Part shown: piece after piece, positions 22,480 to 34,386 of the stretch
Position numbering within the stretch: position 1 is the first letter of the stretch
Layout of the letters: each line of letters opens with the position of its first letter
NCBI GenBank assembly: GCA_032622095.1
Contig: CP136062.1
Location: forward strand, 16,557,739 to 16,621,738
DNA: 64,000 bases
Direction of reading: 5' to 3'
DNA from: Siphonodentalium dalli
Lineage: Eukaryota > Mollusca > Scaphopoda > Gadilida > Siphonodentaliidae
Translations under genes and position numbers: made by a program
The notes under the pieces: generated by a model
Database searches by the model: none
Seen by the model: only the letters and a program-made list of their open reading frames with translations
Told to the model about the DNA's origin: nothing

Positions 22480-24335
22480 GAATTGTATATGTATACCTTA
22501 GGTAGTTGGGTGGTCATTGATAGGCATACGAGTATATTAGGGAGTGCCCTTATGTTCATGGGTGGGTGTGTGTGTTTGGTGTAGCTGTAGGTATACAGTG
22601 TGTGGCTGTATGATCCATGGGTGATGTGTTTGACGTTACAGCGAGTATATATATGAGTATACCCAATGTTGCTGTATGGTCATGGATGTGGTGTAATAGT
22701 ATAAATAGTAGCTACATTGTCATGTGTGGCATACATGGAGTGATGTGATGGTAATGCGTTAGATTTCCATTCAGTGGCTATATTGTTATTTGTGGGTGTA
22801 CATGTACAGTGTTGGTTGTATGATCATGTACTTGGATAGGGAGTTGTGGTATGTCATGGATGAGGTTTGTGTACATCAAATGACAGGTTGGTCATTGGCA
22901 CATGAAGTGATTGGTTGGTCATTGGCAGGGCGAATGGGTTTATTGGCAGTGCCTTTTTATTCGTGTGTATGGGTGTGCGTGTATCTGGCATGCATCTAGA
23001 TACACAGGGAGCAGCTGTATAATCATGAGTGTGAGTGTGCGGTATGGGTATACAGTGAGTGGCTGAATGTCATGGGTGATGTGTATAAGCAATGTGACTG
23101 GAGTGGTGACTGCATGGGAGCGGTGTATTGTTATATCTGGAAGGGCTGTAAGGCCATTGATGAAGTGTATATGTATACACAGAATGACTGCAAGGTATGG
23201 CCATGGTGAGGTATATTAGTATACAGGTGGATGAATTTTTAAAGAAGGTGTGGGTGGGGTTTACTTGTTTACCTGGTGTGACTACATGGCCGTGATTTGG
23301 TGAATGGTCATACGATGCATGGCCGTATGTCAGTGTATGTCATGTCAGAGGTGAATATACATACAGGGAATGACTGATCATGTGTGGGTGTACAAGTATA
23401 GCCTGTGTCAATTAATTGTCATGAATGTGGTGGATGGGTATAAAAAGTATCTACATTGTCACATGTGCTGTGTCTATGTAGTGACTGTATGGTCATACGT
23501 AGGTGTATAATGTATATGAATACCTGTGTTGGCTGTATGGTCGTTGGTGGGTTTATTGGATAAATAGGGGGTGGTTGTATGGTTTATACAGTGGTGTGTA
23601 TATGTGTACATAGAATATACGGTTATTGTTGGAAGTGTGTAAGCATACCTGCATTGTCATTGGTGTGTGTAAAATTATACAAGGAGTGGCTGTATAATCA
23701 TGAATGGCATGTGTGGGTATACAGTGAGTGACTGAATTGTCATGAATGAGATGTATATAGTTGGAGTGGATAAATAGTTGTGTGTGCAGTTCATTGATAT
23801 ATCTGGTAGGGAAGTATGACCATTGGTGAGGTGTATATGTATACCTTGAGTAACTGGGTCAATATATATTTCTGAGTGGCTATAAGTAAATTTGTATACA
23901 GGGAGTAACCATATGACCAATGGTGAGGTGAATAAGTATACAATGAGTGTCTGCATGATGAGTGTCTGCATGATCATGTGGTGAATATGTATACAGGGAG
24001 TGAACTTGTGGTCATGTGGGGTATATGAGTATGACTATATCGCAATTTGTTCATGCATATACAGTACCGGTAATGCCCTATGTAATAGACTCCATAACCA
24101 CAGCAGAATTATGGGTAACTTTTCAGGATTTAGTCAGAAATACGGCTTGTTGCCATTCATCGGAAAGCTCTCAGGAAGAGCTTTCAGGTGAATGGTAACA
24201 AACCATATTTCCTACTAAATCCTGATAAGTTACCCATAATTCTGCTGTGGTTATGGAGTCGATTACTTAGGGCATTAATGTATGTGGTGACTGTACGGTC
24301 ATGCGTGGGATATACGTGAACTAGTATATCAAATG
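22480..24335 (+). repeat. Degenerate TG-rich minisatellite, interrupted by a MITE
   Basis: Over about 1.8 kb the words gtatacagRgagtg, gctgtatggtcat and gggtgWggtgtat recur at roughly 40-60 bp in one orientation with much drift. The pattern stops at 24060, where MITE copy C begins, and resumes after 24285 (gtgactgtacggtcatgcgt). The ORFs inside are by-products. Confidence 0.7.
24060..24285. mobile_element. CAGTAATGC-family MITE, copy C
   Basis: A foldback copy with ggtaatgcccta and gggcattaatgta ends, inner arms cagaattatgggtaactttt and taagttacccataattctg, and an aagctctcagg/agagctttcagg centre. It is inserted in the minisatellite at 22480-24335. It is slightly more diverged than copies A and D. 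Confidence 0.8.
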
Positions 24336-24875
24336 GTAAATTGTATGTGGTCTCTTTCTTTGTCAGTTTAAAGAGCCACTGAAATTGTTGGTAATTCTAG
24401 TAGAATTGCATGACTATCCAAAGACTTGTAAGCAAAAAGTGTCGGTCGACATGCCAATATGGTAAAATTGGTTGTTTCACCATTGTTTTAACAATTTAAC
24501 AGCATCTCCTCATTTGGATTCCTACGAGTGGTGATATGTAATTTCTGTAAAATTTTATTCGCAGTTTCTACATGTACTGACATCGCTAAAAAGTTTGTCA
24601 TGGCTAAAAAGAATGTTTTTAAGGATTGGTGATAATAAATTAGCTGTTGGTCTTTAAGGTGAATATGTTTTTTCATAAACTTATAAGAGAGCAAAATCAA
24701 AAACACCATTCAATATAAAAATTGGTAAATTGCTATATCTGTAATAACGGACTGACATTTTGCAGGTAAATATTCCTGATTTGTATGGACACAATATTTT
24801 GTGCGATGTTTGTTTTACGATGAGAAACACACATATTCGCATATTGTATAAATTAAAATTTCTTTCCCATATGTT
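24336..24875. other. No recognised features
   Basis: No coding or repeat signal that I can support. Confidence 0.4.
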
Positions 24876-24894
24876 GGGGGGGGGGGGGGGGGGG
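24876..24894 (+). repeat. Poly-G tract (19 G)
   Basis: Nineteen guanines followed by tgtggg. A potential quadruplex or slippage site. Confidence 0.85.
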
Positions 24895-25104
24895 TGTGGG
24901 TTGTAATTGTAGTTCAAGTTGAATCTTTGTTGAACAGGTCTGATTGGTTGAGAGCTGCTTACTTTAGTTTTCTATTGACACAGTTAGCAGGAAATTGTTC
25001 TGGCGCTGTTACAACTAACCCCACTGTTACCACAGCAAAAATTATATCTCAATTCAAAGCATGTATTGTGGTTCTCAAAAAATTTCTTTTAATTTATTGG
25101 TGGA

Positions 25105-25235
25105 TTGAATTAACCGAATATCCAACAAAACATACAGGGGTTATGATTATCCCCATTGTAATTTATTGGTGTATTGAATGACAATGGGGATAATAATACC
25201 CTGTACATATTGATGGATATTCGGGTAATCAAGCA
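25105..25235. repeat. Inverted repeat / small foldback
   Basis: gattgaattaaccgaatatc with ttatccccattgt is mirrored by acaatggggataa with gatattcgggtaatc around a short loop near 25168. MITE-like. The flanking duplication is unresolved. Confidence 0.6.
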
Positions 25236-26104
25236 TGAAAACCGTTTGTGAATGAGTCTGCAAGCTGGCTGGTTACAAACTGTTTCCATCTCGAATTGCC
25301 AAATATCCAATTCAACATAGTATTTTTATTGGCTACATATTCACACCTAGCCACATGTAGATGTTACATAAAAGAAAATAGGTATATTTAGGATTGGCAA
25401 TAATCCACAGATATATATGCAAGAGGATTAGAGCCCATGTCTAGATAGCAGAATAGAATGAAATAGAAATAGAAGCATATATAAATATGTACAATACATA
25501 TACAAAGAAAAATTATTAAAACAAATCTAAAGATGGTCTGTGGGGTCCATGTCACCTTTTATGACAAATATTATTAAAGCCCCACTTAATTTTGAATGCC
25601 CAGATCACATTATTCCATATTATATACCATTTGGAAGAGCAAATAAAAAAACCCAAGTGGTAGAGATTCATTTCAAGACTCCACCCCCTTGTCAACCCAG
25701 AATGCATCAAAATTCAAACAAATAGATAGTTATTCCTCTTCCATTGAGTATAATAGACTTTATAGTAAAGTCAAGATCAAAAGTAAATGCAGGACACACC
25801 TTTATAATAGTACCTCAACAAAAGCAACATGTTCCCAGTTTATTCAAGCGGATCAGTTAATAATACAATGTTTTGGAGCTTCCTCTTTCAAATGGTATAT
25901 AACATGGAAAATTGCAGATGAATATGGATAACTTTAAAATCAAGTGGCTTTGTATTGAAAATAGGGCCAAATTTCGTTGAAGAACATGTTGATGAATAAC
26001 ACGTTTTGGGAAATTTTATACCATAGTTGACAATGGTTAGCATTATTTTGTTGTGATTAATCAATTCTGATAACTAAAGCATTATTTTAAAGAAATGTTT
26101 TTTT
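25236..26104. other. No recognised features
   Basis: Two overlapping 60-80 codon ORFs (25540-25725 and 25689-25931) have no recognisable domain and no convincing splice sites. Confidence 0.35.
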
Positions 26105-26156
26105 TTATAACTTGAAATGGGGACCATCTGATCGGATTGAGTACCTTTAAATAAAA
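26105..26156 (-). mobile_element. Solo right end of the TTAA foldback family
   Basis: atggggaccatctgatcgga followed by ttgagtacctttaa matches the right end of the elements ending at 20038 and 27376. No left partner was found. Confidence 0.6.
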
Positions 26157-26322
26157 TTTTGTATGGTACATTAACTGTTATAAACAGTCACTGTTATAAC
26201 TGAAGGTATTGAAACATAAATACATCTTCAAATATTCAAAACTTTTAAATTTTAAACAAACTGTAAAATGCAGAAAATGAAAACAAATTAACAAAAAGAG
26301 AATAAATTCTTGTTTCACCATG

Positions 26323-26412
26323 CAGGTAAATTATGACTAAGACAAGCAAATTATGACTAGACTGATTAGGTAAATTATGACTAAGACAAGCAAATTATGA
26401 CTAGACTGATTA
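26323..26412 (+). repeat. 45-bp tandem duplication
   Basis: aggtaaattatgactaagac, then aagcaaattatgactagact and gatta, occurs twice head to tail. The unit itself contains two aaattatgacta words. Confidence 0.85.
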
Positions 26413-26911
26413 TTCTTGAATCCATAATCATTGTTACTAGATTAAATTTGTGAAATCATAAGTAATGACTAGAAATACAGTGGCAATGATAAGAAAATTA
26501 ATTTGAACCAAATATAATCCCATTCACCATACATTACCATACATTAACATTATGCTTCGATCCCAGTACATGTACCTGCTCTGTGGTTTTCTGTTCTATT
26601 TCTTTCCAAGGATCAGAATAGATTTATCAAGAAAAATCTATATGCTCAAAGATGATATAACAATGACAGAAAATCTATATTATTCCAAGTTCCTTCACCA
26701 ATGCCCTTTATTTGTATTATATCCAAAAATGCTTTTCATTATTACATTATGTGGGGAAAAAGGAATCCATTTTCTGAGTTCCATTTGTCATTTGTATTAG
26801 TTCAATGAGTTTTTTCAAGGTATATAGAGTCAGTATATAACTATTTCTCAGCCTATTGTAAATTTAGGCTGTTGAGTCACTTCAGTAAAGTTATTTCTCA
26901 AAATATATTAA
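26413..26911. other. No recognised features
   Basis: One 82-codon hydrophobic ORF (26552-26800) without known motifs. It is not supported as a gene. Confidence 0.35.
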
Positions 26912-27376
26912 AGGCACTCAATCAGATTAAGCACCCCTAAATTACTATTTCATTGGCTTCGGGGGTAAAAAATATTTAATTGAGTCGAGGAACCAAACAT
27001 CAAAGCTCAGAGTGATCAGATATCGATTTTTGAAGTTCGTTAATTTCTCAAGATTTGGGCCAGTAATTTAGTCTGCCTTGTGGTCAAACAGACAAATTGC
27101 TGGTGTAAGATGGATAATGCTAAAATCAAGTGGTTATTATTGTTAATAACTAACAATTTAATTTTAGGGTTATTCATCTTACACTCGCAATTTGTCTGTT
27201 TGACCACGAGACAGACTAAATTACAGGCCCAAATATCGAGAAATTAACGGATTTCAAAAATAAATATCTGATCACTGAGCTTTAATGTGTGGGTTCATCG
27301 ACTGGAATCAAATATTTTTTCACCCCCGAAGCCAAAGAAATAGTAATTTAGGGGTTCTTAATCGGATTGAGTACCT
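26912..27376. mobile_element. TTAA-flanked foldback element, copy 3 (465 bp)
   Basis: TTAA at 26908-26911 and 27377-27380. The ends are aggcactcaatcagatt and, reversed, aggtactcaatccgatt. The arms share ggcttcgggggt, the aatatttaattgagtcgagg stretch and caaagctcag with copies 1 and 2, but the centre differs. An older relative of those copies. Confidence 0.8.
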
Positions 27377-27841
27377 TTAACAAACTTATATAAGAATTAG
27401 GACTTTGAAGTTTCTGAGAAAACTACCCATTAACTCTTGTTAGATCTGAATAAAAATATTAAAACAAACAAAAAACTCTTGGTGCTGATTCTAAGTTCAT
27501 CATTAAATCCAAGTTAATCCATTAGTTTGCATGATGGTTAGGTAATAATTGTTATTGTCACAAACTAAAAAGGTTCTTTACTGTATTGTAAATCAAGAAA
27601 GTGGGTGACAATTGTATGTAATTCCTTACATCAACATGATGCCTGTTAGACATTTTCAGTATGTTAAAAAATAATATCCTACATCATAGGTACATGGGCA
27701 CCAAAATGTATTATAGGAGAAGATGATTTCACTATGAAGGCACCAAATATAGTAGTTATTTAAGATTAGTTCCAGGTCAATAAAATTGAATGTTAAATGA
27801 ATGAGGGTTACTTTCATCATCAAATTATGTATTGCATACCA

Positions 27842-27965
27842 ATAGGGATGCAGCATGGACCATACTGGACCGGTCCTCTCTTTCCCTGGACCATGACTGC
27901 CACTCATGGACCAATTTTGACTGGTGCAATCCCCTCGATCTGGTACTTTCTGGTCCGGTCCACTT
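27842..27965. repeat. GGACCGGTCC foldback fragment
   Basis: tagggatgcagcatggacc, tactggaccggtcc, and tctggtccggtcca are related to the block at 5825-5900, whose right end (tccacatcccta) is the inverted partner type. Confidence 0.5.
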
Positions 27966-28273
27966 TTGCCTTAATTGGGCAATGCATCGATGAAATCGGA
28001 AATGAAACAATGACTATATATATCTTATTTCCAGACACGGTTGTTTGATCAGTATTGTTCTGTTGTTTTTAACAAATTGACAGATAGATTAAAACATTAG
28101 TGAAAAGGTGTAATGTCAATTGTAACTATCTTTTAAATTGTCAACCACAAAATCATAACATTAAATGGACTGCTTATTTCATAATGAGAAAGATACCTTG
28201 TCAGACTGACAGTATATGATGGTACATGTAGTACCAATATTAGCCTAAGATAAGTGATAAATTAGACATTTGG

Positions 28274-28515
28274 GGCCATATTCACCAAGTGGGTTTATTT
28301 TATAAACCAGGTAGTTTATTTGGTAGTGGCTCAACGCCAATGTGTCTTCGGTATAGGGTTAAGGACGTAAGCTACCAACGATGTGATCGACCCAATTTAT
28401 CAGATTTTCCATTTGTATTTGTCAATGTGTTATGACTAAATCTCGAGCACCAACGGCCTCAATCCGTCACCTCGTATAAACTACATGGACTATAAATAAA
28501 CCCAGCTCGTGAATA
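28274..28515. repeat. Inverted repeat, about 240 bp
   Basis: attcaccaagtgggtttatt at the left is mirrored by ataaacccagctcgtgaat at the right. Possibly a MITE. The interior is unrelated. Confidence 0.5.
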
Positions 28516-28711
28516 CAAACCAGTGGTGAAAGACACATACTAATTAGAACACAACCCTATCTATATTACTTAAGGAGTGAATATGAGGCTATTCCAACTG
28601 CATTTTCAAATAATCTCATTTTTCAAAACCATTTCGCTTGTATAAAATGAGGGGCACAATTTTCCAGTTATAGTCTATTTAAACTGCATATAGACATGGG
28701 AATATATCAGT

Positions 28712-29376
28712 CAGGGTTCGTGCTGGCAAGTGAGTTTTTAATTATGGGATGTGAACTATCTTGTCATAAAACATCATCGAACATCGGTTATTCGTTATGC
28801 GTGCCGAATTACAGTCGGAAAAAAGCGACGTTCTGTAAATTTTCATTGAGGCTGTTGTAAGTACTTTGTAACATGATCTCAATGTAGATACCTCAACAGT
28901 GTAATAATTTTAATTTGTTTTGACAGTTAATCCTCCCTTTGGATTATAGATGCCTGTAGTCATTGTAACAATGCATATTAATGGCGACATTTATGATGTC
29001 AGGGTTATAATACCAGCAAGTATAAGACAATAGGTTAATCAGCTGATTGCGAATGACGACGGATTAATTGATGGTTCGTTGATTTAAGCAGCAATACAAG
29101 GCGAAATAATATGCGCGCTTGATGACTGTGTAGCAAAACTAAACGCAGTTTCCAGAAGGTGTTGCTTAGATATCTATTGCTACTCTGATATTTGTTAATA
29201 ATAGTAACTTCCCTTTCTAGTTCATTTTACCTGTGTCTGTGGTTAGTATTCAGGTAAAGATAAAAACACGATAATTTTCTCAATTATATGCACAATTATA
29301 TTTGCAAATATTTTTTTAATATGGCAAAAAATAATTTCATTTGGCAAGAGAAAATGTTCGTCCAGCGCCAACCCTG
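28712..29376. mobile_element. hAT-like non-autonomous element (665 bp)
   Basis: The left end is cagggttcgtgctggcaag and the right end, reversed, is cagggttggcgctggacg. The flanks are atatcagt (28704-28711) and ttatcagt (29377-29384), an 8-bp duplication matching at 7 of 8 positions. CAGGG-type ends with 8-bp duplications are the hAT hallmark. No transposase ORF is present. Near the right end it carries the same ttgccaaat words seen at 2855 and 3115-3455. Confidence 0.8.
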
Positions 29377-29770
29377 TTATCAGTCTGACAATTCAATGTA
29401 TGTAACATAGTTTCAAGTGTTATGTTGCAATATTTGTTAAACTAAGCAATTTTTCATGTTAAAGTAAACCACTTTGGATTGGCTTGGGCATGAGAACTGG
29501 ATCCAGAGACCAGACCACTTTGTTAGAGGAGTGGTCTAGTCCCTACACACTGACAGTGCAACAACAAAATCCAAAAAAGTTCAGGTTCATGGAATACAAT
29601 TTGTATAAGTAGGTTAAAAAATAATTATGGTACCTAAATTTCTAAATACTGAAGAATGAACACAATGGAATGATAGACGAAGATGAATTATCTAGCTACT
29701 AATCAATGAGAATGTCAGATCCAATAATATTTGGTATGAGGAAATTTTGTGGAAGATGGCAAATGTATGG

Positions 29771-29981
29771 TACAGTAATGCTCTAAGTCTCCTTAACGAC
29801 AATAGAATTATGGGTAACTTTTCAGGATTTAGTCGGAAATATGGCTTGTTGCCATTCATCGGAAAGCTCTCGGGGAGAACTTTCCAATGAATGGCAACAA
29901 GCCATATTTCTGACTAAATCCTGAAAAGTTGCCCATAATTCTGCTGTCATTAAGGAGCTGATTACTTAGAGCATTACTGTA
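29771..29981. mobile_element. CAGTAATGC-family MITE, copy D
   Basis: Ends ta-cagtaatgctctaagt and agagcattactg-ta show TA on both sides, the Tc1/mariner-type duplication. The inner arms match copies A-C. Of the four copies this has the clearest ends. Confidence 0.85.
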
Positions 29982-30345
29982 TCTTTGTACAAAAAATAAA
30001 CAATAAAATATCAGAATAATAACAAATGTAAATATATACCAGTATATACATGTAACAGTTGTAGTAAAATTTTAAAAAGGCATTAACAAAAACACAATAT
30101 GAGAACAAAGGCCAAACTTATATTGATTATCAAGAGGTATGTATCACAATCTTATTTGAAAGTAAGTGACACAAAATTGAATACTTGCAGGGCATAATGC
30201 CTTTTTATCCAGCATCACTTGTATTAAAGTGATATGAAACACTCAGGAAGGGTGATCAAATAGAAATGGATAATAATCTTGTTCAAAGTTGTAATTTCTA
30301 CAAATATTATATCCAAATTGACAACACACCATCCAGACATGAAAT

Positions 30346-30637
30346 CCATATATGAGAACCATCCCACACATGAGAACCATATATGTTAATCACATGAGAA
30401 CCATTTATGAAAACCACCCTGCACATGAGAACCATATATACGGATCACATGAGAACCATTTATGAGAACCATCCATCCCACACTTGAGAACCATCCCACA
30501 CATGAGAACCATATAGGAACATCACATGAGAACCACATGAGAACCATCCTACACATGAGAACCATATAGGAACATCACATGAGAACCATTTATAAGAACC
30601 ATTGCACACATGAGAACCATTATGATAACCATATATG
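30346..30637 (+). repeat. catgagaaccat minisatellite
   Basis: The word ca(c/t)atgagaaccat recurs a dozen or more times with variable spacers (cccacacatgagaaccat, aggaacatcacatgagaacc). It gives rise to a repetitive minus-strand ORF (WFSCGSHV-type repeats) that I regard as non-coding. Confidence 0.85.
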
Positions 30638-31752
30638 GCAACAGTCAATCACAACAAAGCTTCTCCCCACACGGACTATATAAAGGTTAGGTAATCCATA
30701 CTTTTTCACAAACCACATTTGATCCTGAATGAGGATTTACAATAATCGAAACGCGTCGGCCATAGCAAAGGATTAGTTTTTTACTAGTGTTTTTTCTGGA
30801 GAATTCATTTTCTCATATAACTAACATACAACACACCACCGTTAGCATTATTGTTATACATGCACTAAATGCCATTATATAATAGCAGCGAATTGAAACC
30901 AGATACATAATCATTGTTAATAATAACTGTCAAAGGCCAACAGTACTGATAAAGTAATCAATAAGAACATTTTCATATAATATGTTCCAACTACATGCTC
31001 ATATTTAACTAATTGAAGGTAATACACCATAAAAGAGCAGGCTATATTCTCATATTAAACAAAACAAATTATGTCAAAAAGGGATGGTTGTGGGCTTCTT
31101 TGGGGTCTGGGTTGCTCACTTTGGCTTTGATATTGCCACATACACCAACTCTAAATATATGTTGCTCACTAAAAGAAGTTAGTTAAACATTTGCAATTTA
31201 AATGTAAGTTACCAAATCATTCCATAGAGAAAAAAACCAGTAGCAAACTGGACCATACCAGTATTTGAGATGATTAACTATCGATCTATCTATCTATGCG
31301 GGGCCAATTTGCGACCTACTGGTCATCATAAACAGTTTGGCCATGTATTTTTAAGGAGAAAAAGGCAAAAGACACAGAAACCAAAGAAATCACTGAAGAT
31401 AAAAATATAAACTTGTATAATTACGATAACATGGTAAGAAATGTGTGTAAGATAGCTAATGCAGGGTTACTTGGCACAATCTACACTGTTGTGCTTTAAA
31501 GTTAGTAAATGATAAATTGGAGAAGGAATTTTTGAAACAGATTAATCTAGCAATAATTGGTTGAGGTTAATTGATCATCAGTCAGTTTGTTCCATCCCAC
31601 TAACTAAAAGGTTTGACTCCATCCTGATATGTTCCAGAAGGCTGCAATTGTGCACCATACAAATATTATGGAACCATCTAGGATATCTTTGTTGGGATGC
31701 AATAAATTAATCATCACAAAGGCCAATTTCAAATTTCTGGAAATGTTTATAT
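30638..31752. other. No recognised features
   Basis: AT-rich sequence with a small tatc run (31280-31296). Nothing coding was seen. Confidence 0.4.
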
Positions 31753-32410
31753 AGTCGGTCTCAGAAACGCGCTCCGTAGGGAAATGGTGTTCACTTTATA
31801 TTGAGAATGGTTTTTAGGGTACTTTTCTATGAGGAATTTCATGGTGCCAGCTAATTTAAAAAAAATAAAAAATGCCCAAGTTAGGGTTTTAGGGGCCTAA
31901 ACCCCAATTTCAGCCCTTTTTTTCCTCAGATTTCACACCAATAAATAATAAATGTTAGTTCAATTCACTTAAATGTAGTAAGCTCATCATATTCCAGTAA
32001 CAATTTTGTAAAAAGAACCAAACTTATGGTTTTAGCAGCCTGGGCCTCAATTTTGGGGTTCAGCCCTTATTCCCCAGATTGTATGCCTAAAAATATACTT
32101 GATTCTCCCCAATAAGTTTAATTTACTATGCAATAATATTGATATTCTTTGTTCCATTTTTAAAAATAGTTTTAAGTTCTAAAATCAGGGTTCAAGGGGT
32201 CTGAATCCCAATTTTGGGTTTCAAACTTTTTGGTCAAAATTTGACATCCTAGATAAATAATTTTTCTGTCTCTTTCACTTCAATTTAGTAGTAATTATCA
32301 TTTCTAGTGTTGGTGCTGATATGATATTGCCCAAATTATCACAAAATTAGGGTTTATGGGTCTGAAGCCCCAATATTGAAGGTCTGAACCCCAATTTTGA
32401 TGTTCTGCCC
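31753..32410 (+). mobile_element. Left arm of a long-TIR element
   Basis: This arm starts agtcggtctcagaaacgcgc and is the inverted counterpart of 41190-41802, in the same order: ctccgtagggaaatggt, tattgagaatggttttta, gaggaatttcatggtg, then further blocks to about 32340. Inside are four sub-repeats of about 150 bp around aaaccccaatttYRgg. A TA dinucleotide sits at both outer borders (31752-31753 and 41802-41803). Confidence 0.8.
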
Positions 32411-32689
32411 TAAAAACCCTAAATTGTTGGCCAGTTTTCCAGAATTGACATTTTCTTCCAACTTATAATCCAAGCTACGGCTTCAAATTTACAGTTAGTA
32501 TATCCTGTCCCAATTATTTGAACAAATTACATCCATTTAACACCCAAAAATGTATAATAAAGATATATAAAGCTCATTTTCTTTAGATATTTGATAAATT
32601 GTATTGTGTAAATCTCCAATACGATAGATATAACGACTAATCAAGTAATTTCCAATTCAGGAAACTATGTTCCATTATATCTGGATTTT

Positions 32690-33575
32690 ATTCTTAATGA
32701 ACTGAGCACAAATCTTTCTGCAGAGCGATTATACAAGCTAGGCTTTGCAGCACCCTGGCCATGTGCTTCTTTCTCTATTTCCCGGAGAGATGAGTAAGTG
32801 GATCGATTCATTTCTTGACATGGTGGGACTACTGCTTAACATGCTTCACTTCCAGCAAACTGGTAATTGGGAAGGATTCCTCGAAACCATGCACAAATTT
32901 CTACCATGGTGTTTTGCTCAAAGTCGTCGAAATTATGTACCGAATCTATGTTATTACTACCTGGATATGAGAGACCTGCGTGTTAGAGATTATGAAGCAT
33001 ATAGCTATCTTGCTGAAGGTGGATTCACTGGTTCATTAACTGGACTGAAGCATTCTGGTATACCAACTCATAGAAGTCACTGTTAACTGGTTTTCAAAGC
33101 AGACAGGAGGGCTTTCTGGTGAAACTGAAAACTATGGAGCAAGTGACAGATGGATGCGTATCAGCCATCTTCTCTCTGTTCTGAAGCAGATCTCAACCAA
33201 AAAATGTCATATTCACCAGATGCTAAGAAACAAGTAGAACTTGGATCCCAACGACAGCAGAAAGACAAGAATGATGTTAAGAACTTATGTTCAGGAATAA
33301 AGTCGTGGGTACCAAACTTGTGGGACCGAAGTCTATCATTGATAAATATTGCCAACAGTGTTGCTGCCAGTGTAGAAATGTGTGCCAATGTTGAGACTGC
33401 AAACATGTGTGGTGTTACGGCCATGAAGGAATTTGTTAAGAGGATCGAACCACAAGATAGCAAGATAGAAATTGAGTACAAAGATCCAATCAAGAAACAA
33501 CCAGTTTATTCATTTCAAGACCAAAAAGATACTAAACATTACGTTCTCGCTCCATTAAAAAAGAAGTCTGTGTGA
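32690..33575 (+). pseudogene. Decayed ORF of a repetitive hypothetical family, first part
   Basis: Three reading frames in succession encode one protein. Frame 1 includes SFLDMVGLLLNMLHFQQTGN, RNYVPNLCYYYLDMRDL and GGFTGSLTGLKHSGIPTH. Frame 2 (about 33071-33237) continues with KQTGGLSGETENYGASDRWM. Frame 3 continues with ELGSQRQQKDKNDVKNLC, WVPNLWDRSLSLINIANSV and EFVKRIEPQDSKIEI. A small deletion near 33080 and another near 33235 break the frame. From memory, proteins of this layout are multicopy hypothetical proteins in mollusc, cnidarian and lancelet genomes. Function is unknown, and transposon association is inferred from the copy pattern and the flanking inverted arms. The next expected segment lies 7.4 kb away at 41003-41179. 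An untranslatable, dead copy. Confidence 0.7.
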
Positions 33576-34386
33576 CAGGCTAATTACCTTACGCCATGTT
33601 AAAAATAGCTTTACCAGGCTTCAGTTAAATAATGATATCAGCCCAGTCTGTCGGCGGTATATCAAAGGTTGTATCGCCGCGGTCTGCCGTGTGGCATGTT
33701 GGTCAGTTACGTAATCATGTGACACATCGAAACATAAGCTGATACTGTTATCGAATTTTTTTTATTTCATTAAACTTCAGCTTTTGACAAAAACGAAATG
33801 TACCAAGTGTATAATTGGAATCCGCGGTTGTGGTTTCAGACTTCAATGGCTCGAATCCGTTGATAAATACGGAAATTACCCATGTGCCTGTATAAATAAA
33901 AATATAATCTACACCCGAAATTAGAAAGAACTGAATTAATTCAATTAGCGATAAAAACATGTTCATGCGCACGATCAGTTGCGCATTGTTTATTGAAAAT
34001 GCATGGTTTTGGGTTCCGTTTGCATTGAATGAACTAAAGTGTTAAATTGTCGTTTTGGAAACTAATTAAATTACTTTGCTGATTGTCTAAAAAATATAAT
34101 TCGTTTGTTAACTCTGTTTTGCTGCGTCATAATTGTTTTTATCGTTTTATTGGCTTCATTTTGTTGCTGATGTGGGGTATGATATAAAACTATACATTGA
34201 CTTAAAATCGATGTCGCGAAATGATTGATTTTCGGACTCCTTTATGAATTGAACAAGGGCGCCGATTGTTTTAGTTTCGTTTATACTGGTATTTCCTAAA
34301 TACACATATGTGTCGTATGATATGATTATTACCACGGAACGGTTACTATTGACATTATAGCTAGAAATTACTTACTGAGGTCCAGA
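33576..34386. other. Nested insertion sequence, unassigned
   Basis: Start of the material that separates the two parts of the decayed ORF. It contains aattgaacaagggcgccga (34247), repeated at 35379, and a 100-bp block (tttcgtttatactggtattt ... gattattaccacg) that recurs at 35614-35672. Confidence 0.45.

Noticed and set aside
29461-29600. Possible lectin continuation (a frame reading WIGLGMRTG)
   Set aside because: No splice acceptor in the right phase, and the rest of the frame lacks the Trp/Gly/Cys pattern of the domain.
30460-30648. Minus ORF with SHV/WFSCG repeats
   Set aside because: It is a translation of the catgagaaccat minisatellite.
31890-32410. Telomere-like aaccct repeats
   Set aside because: The words are scattered in 150-bp sub-repeats and are not a (TTAGGG)n array.
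33848-33870. tRNA B-box-like word (ggctcgaatccgt)
   Set aside because: No A box or cloverleaf could be formed around it.
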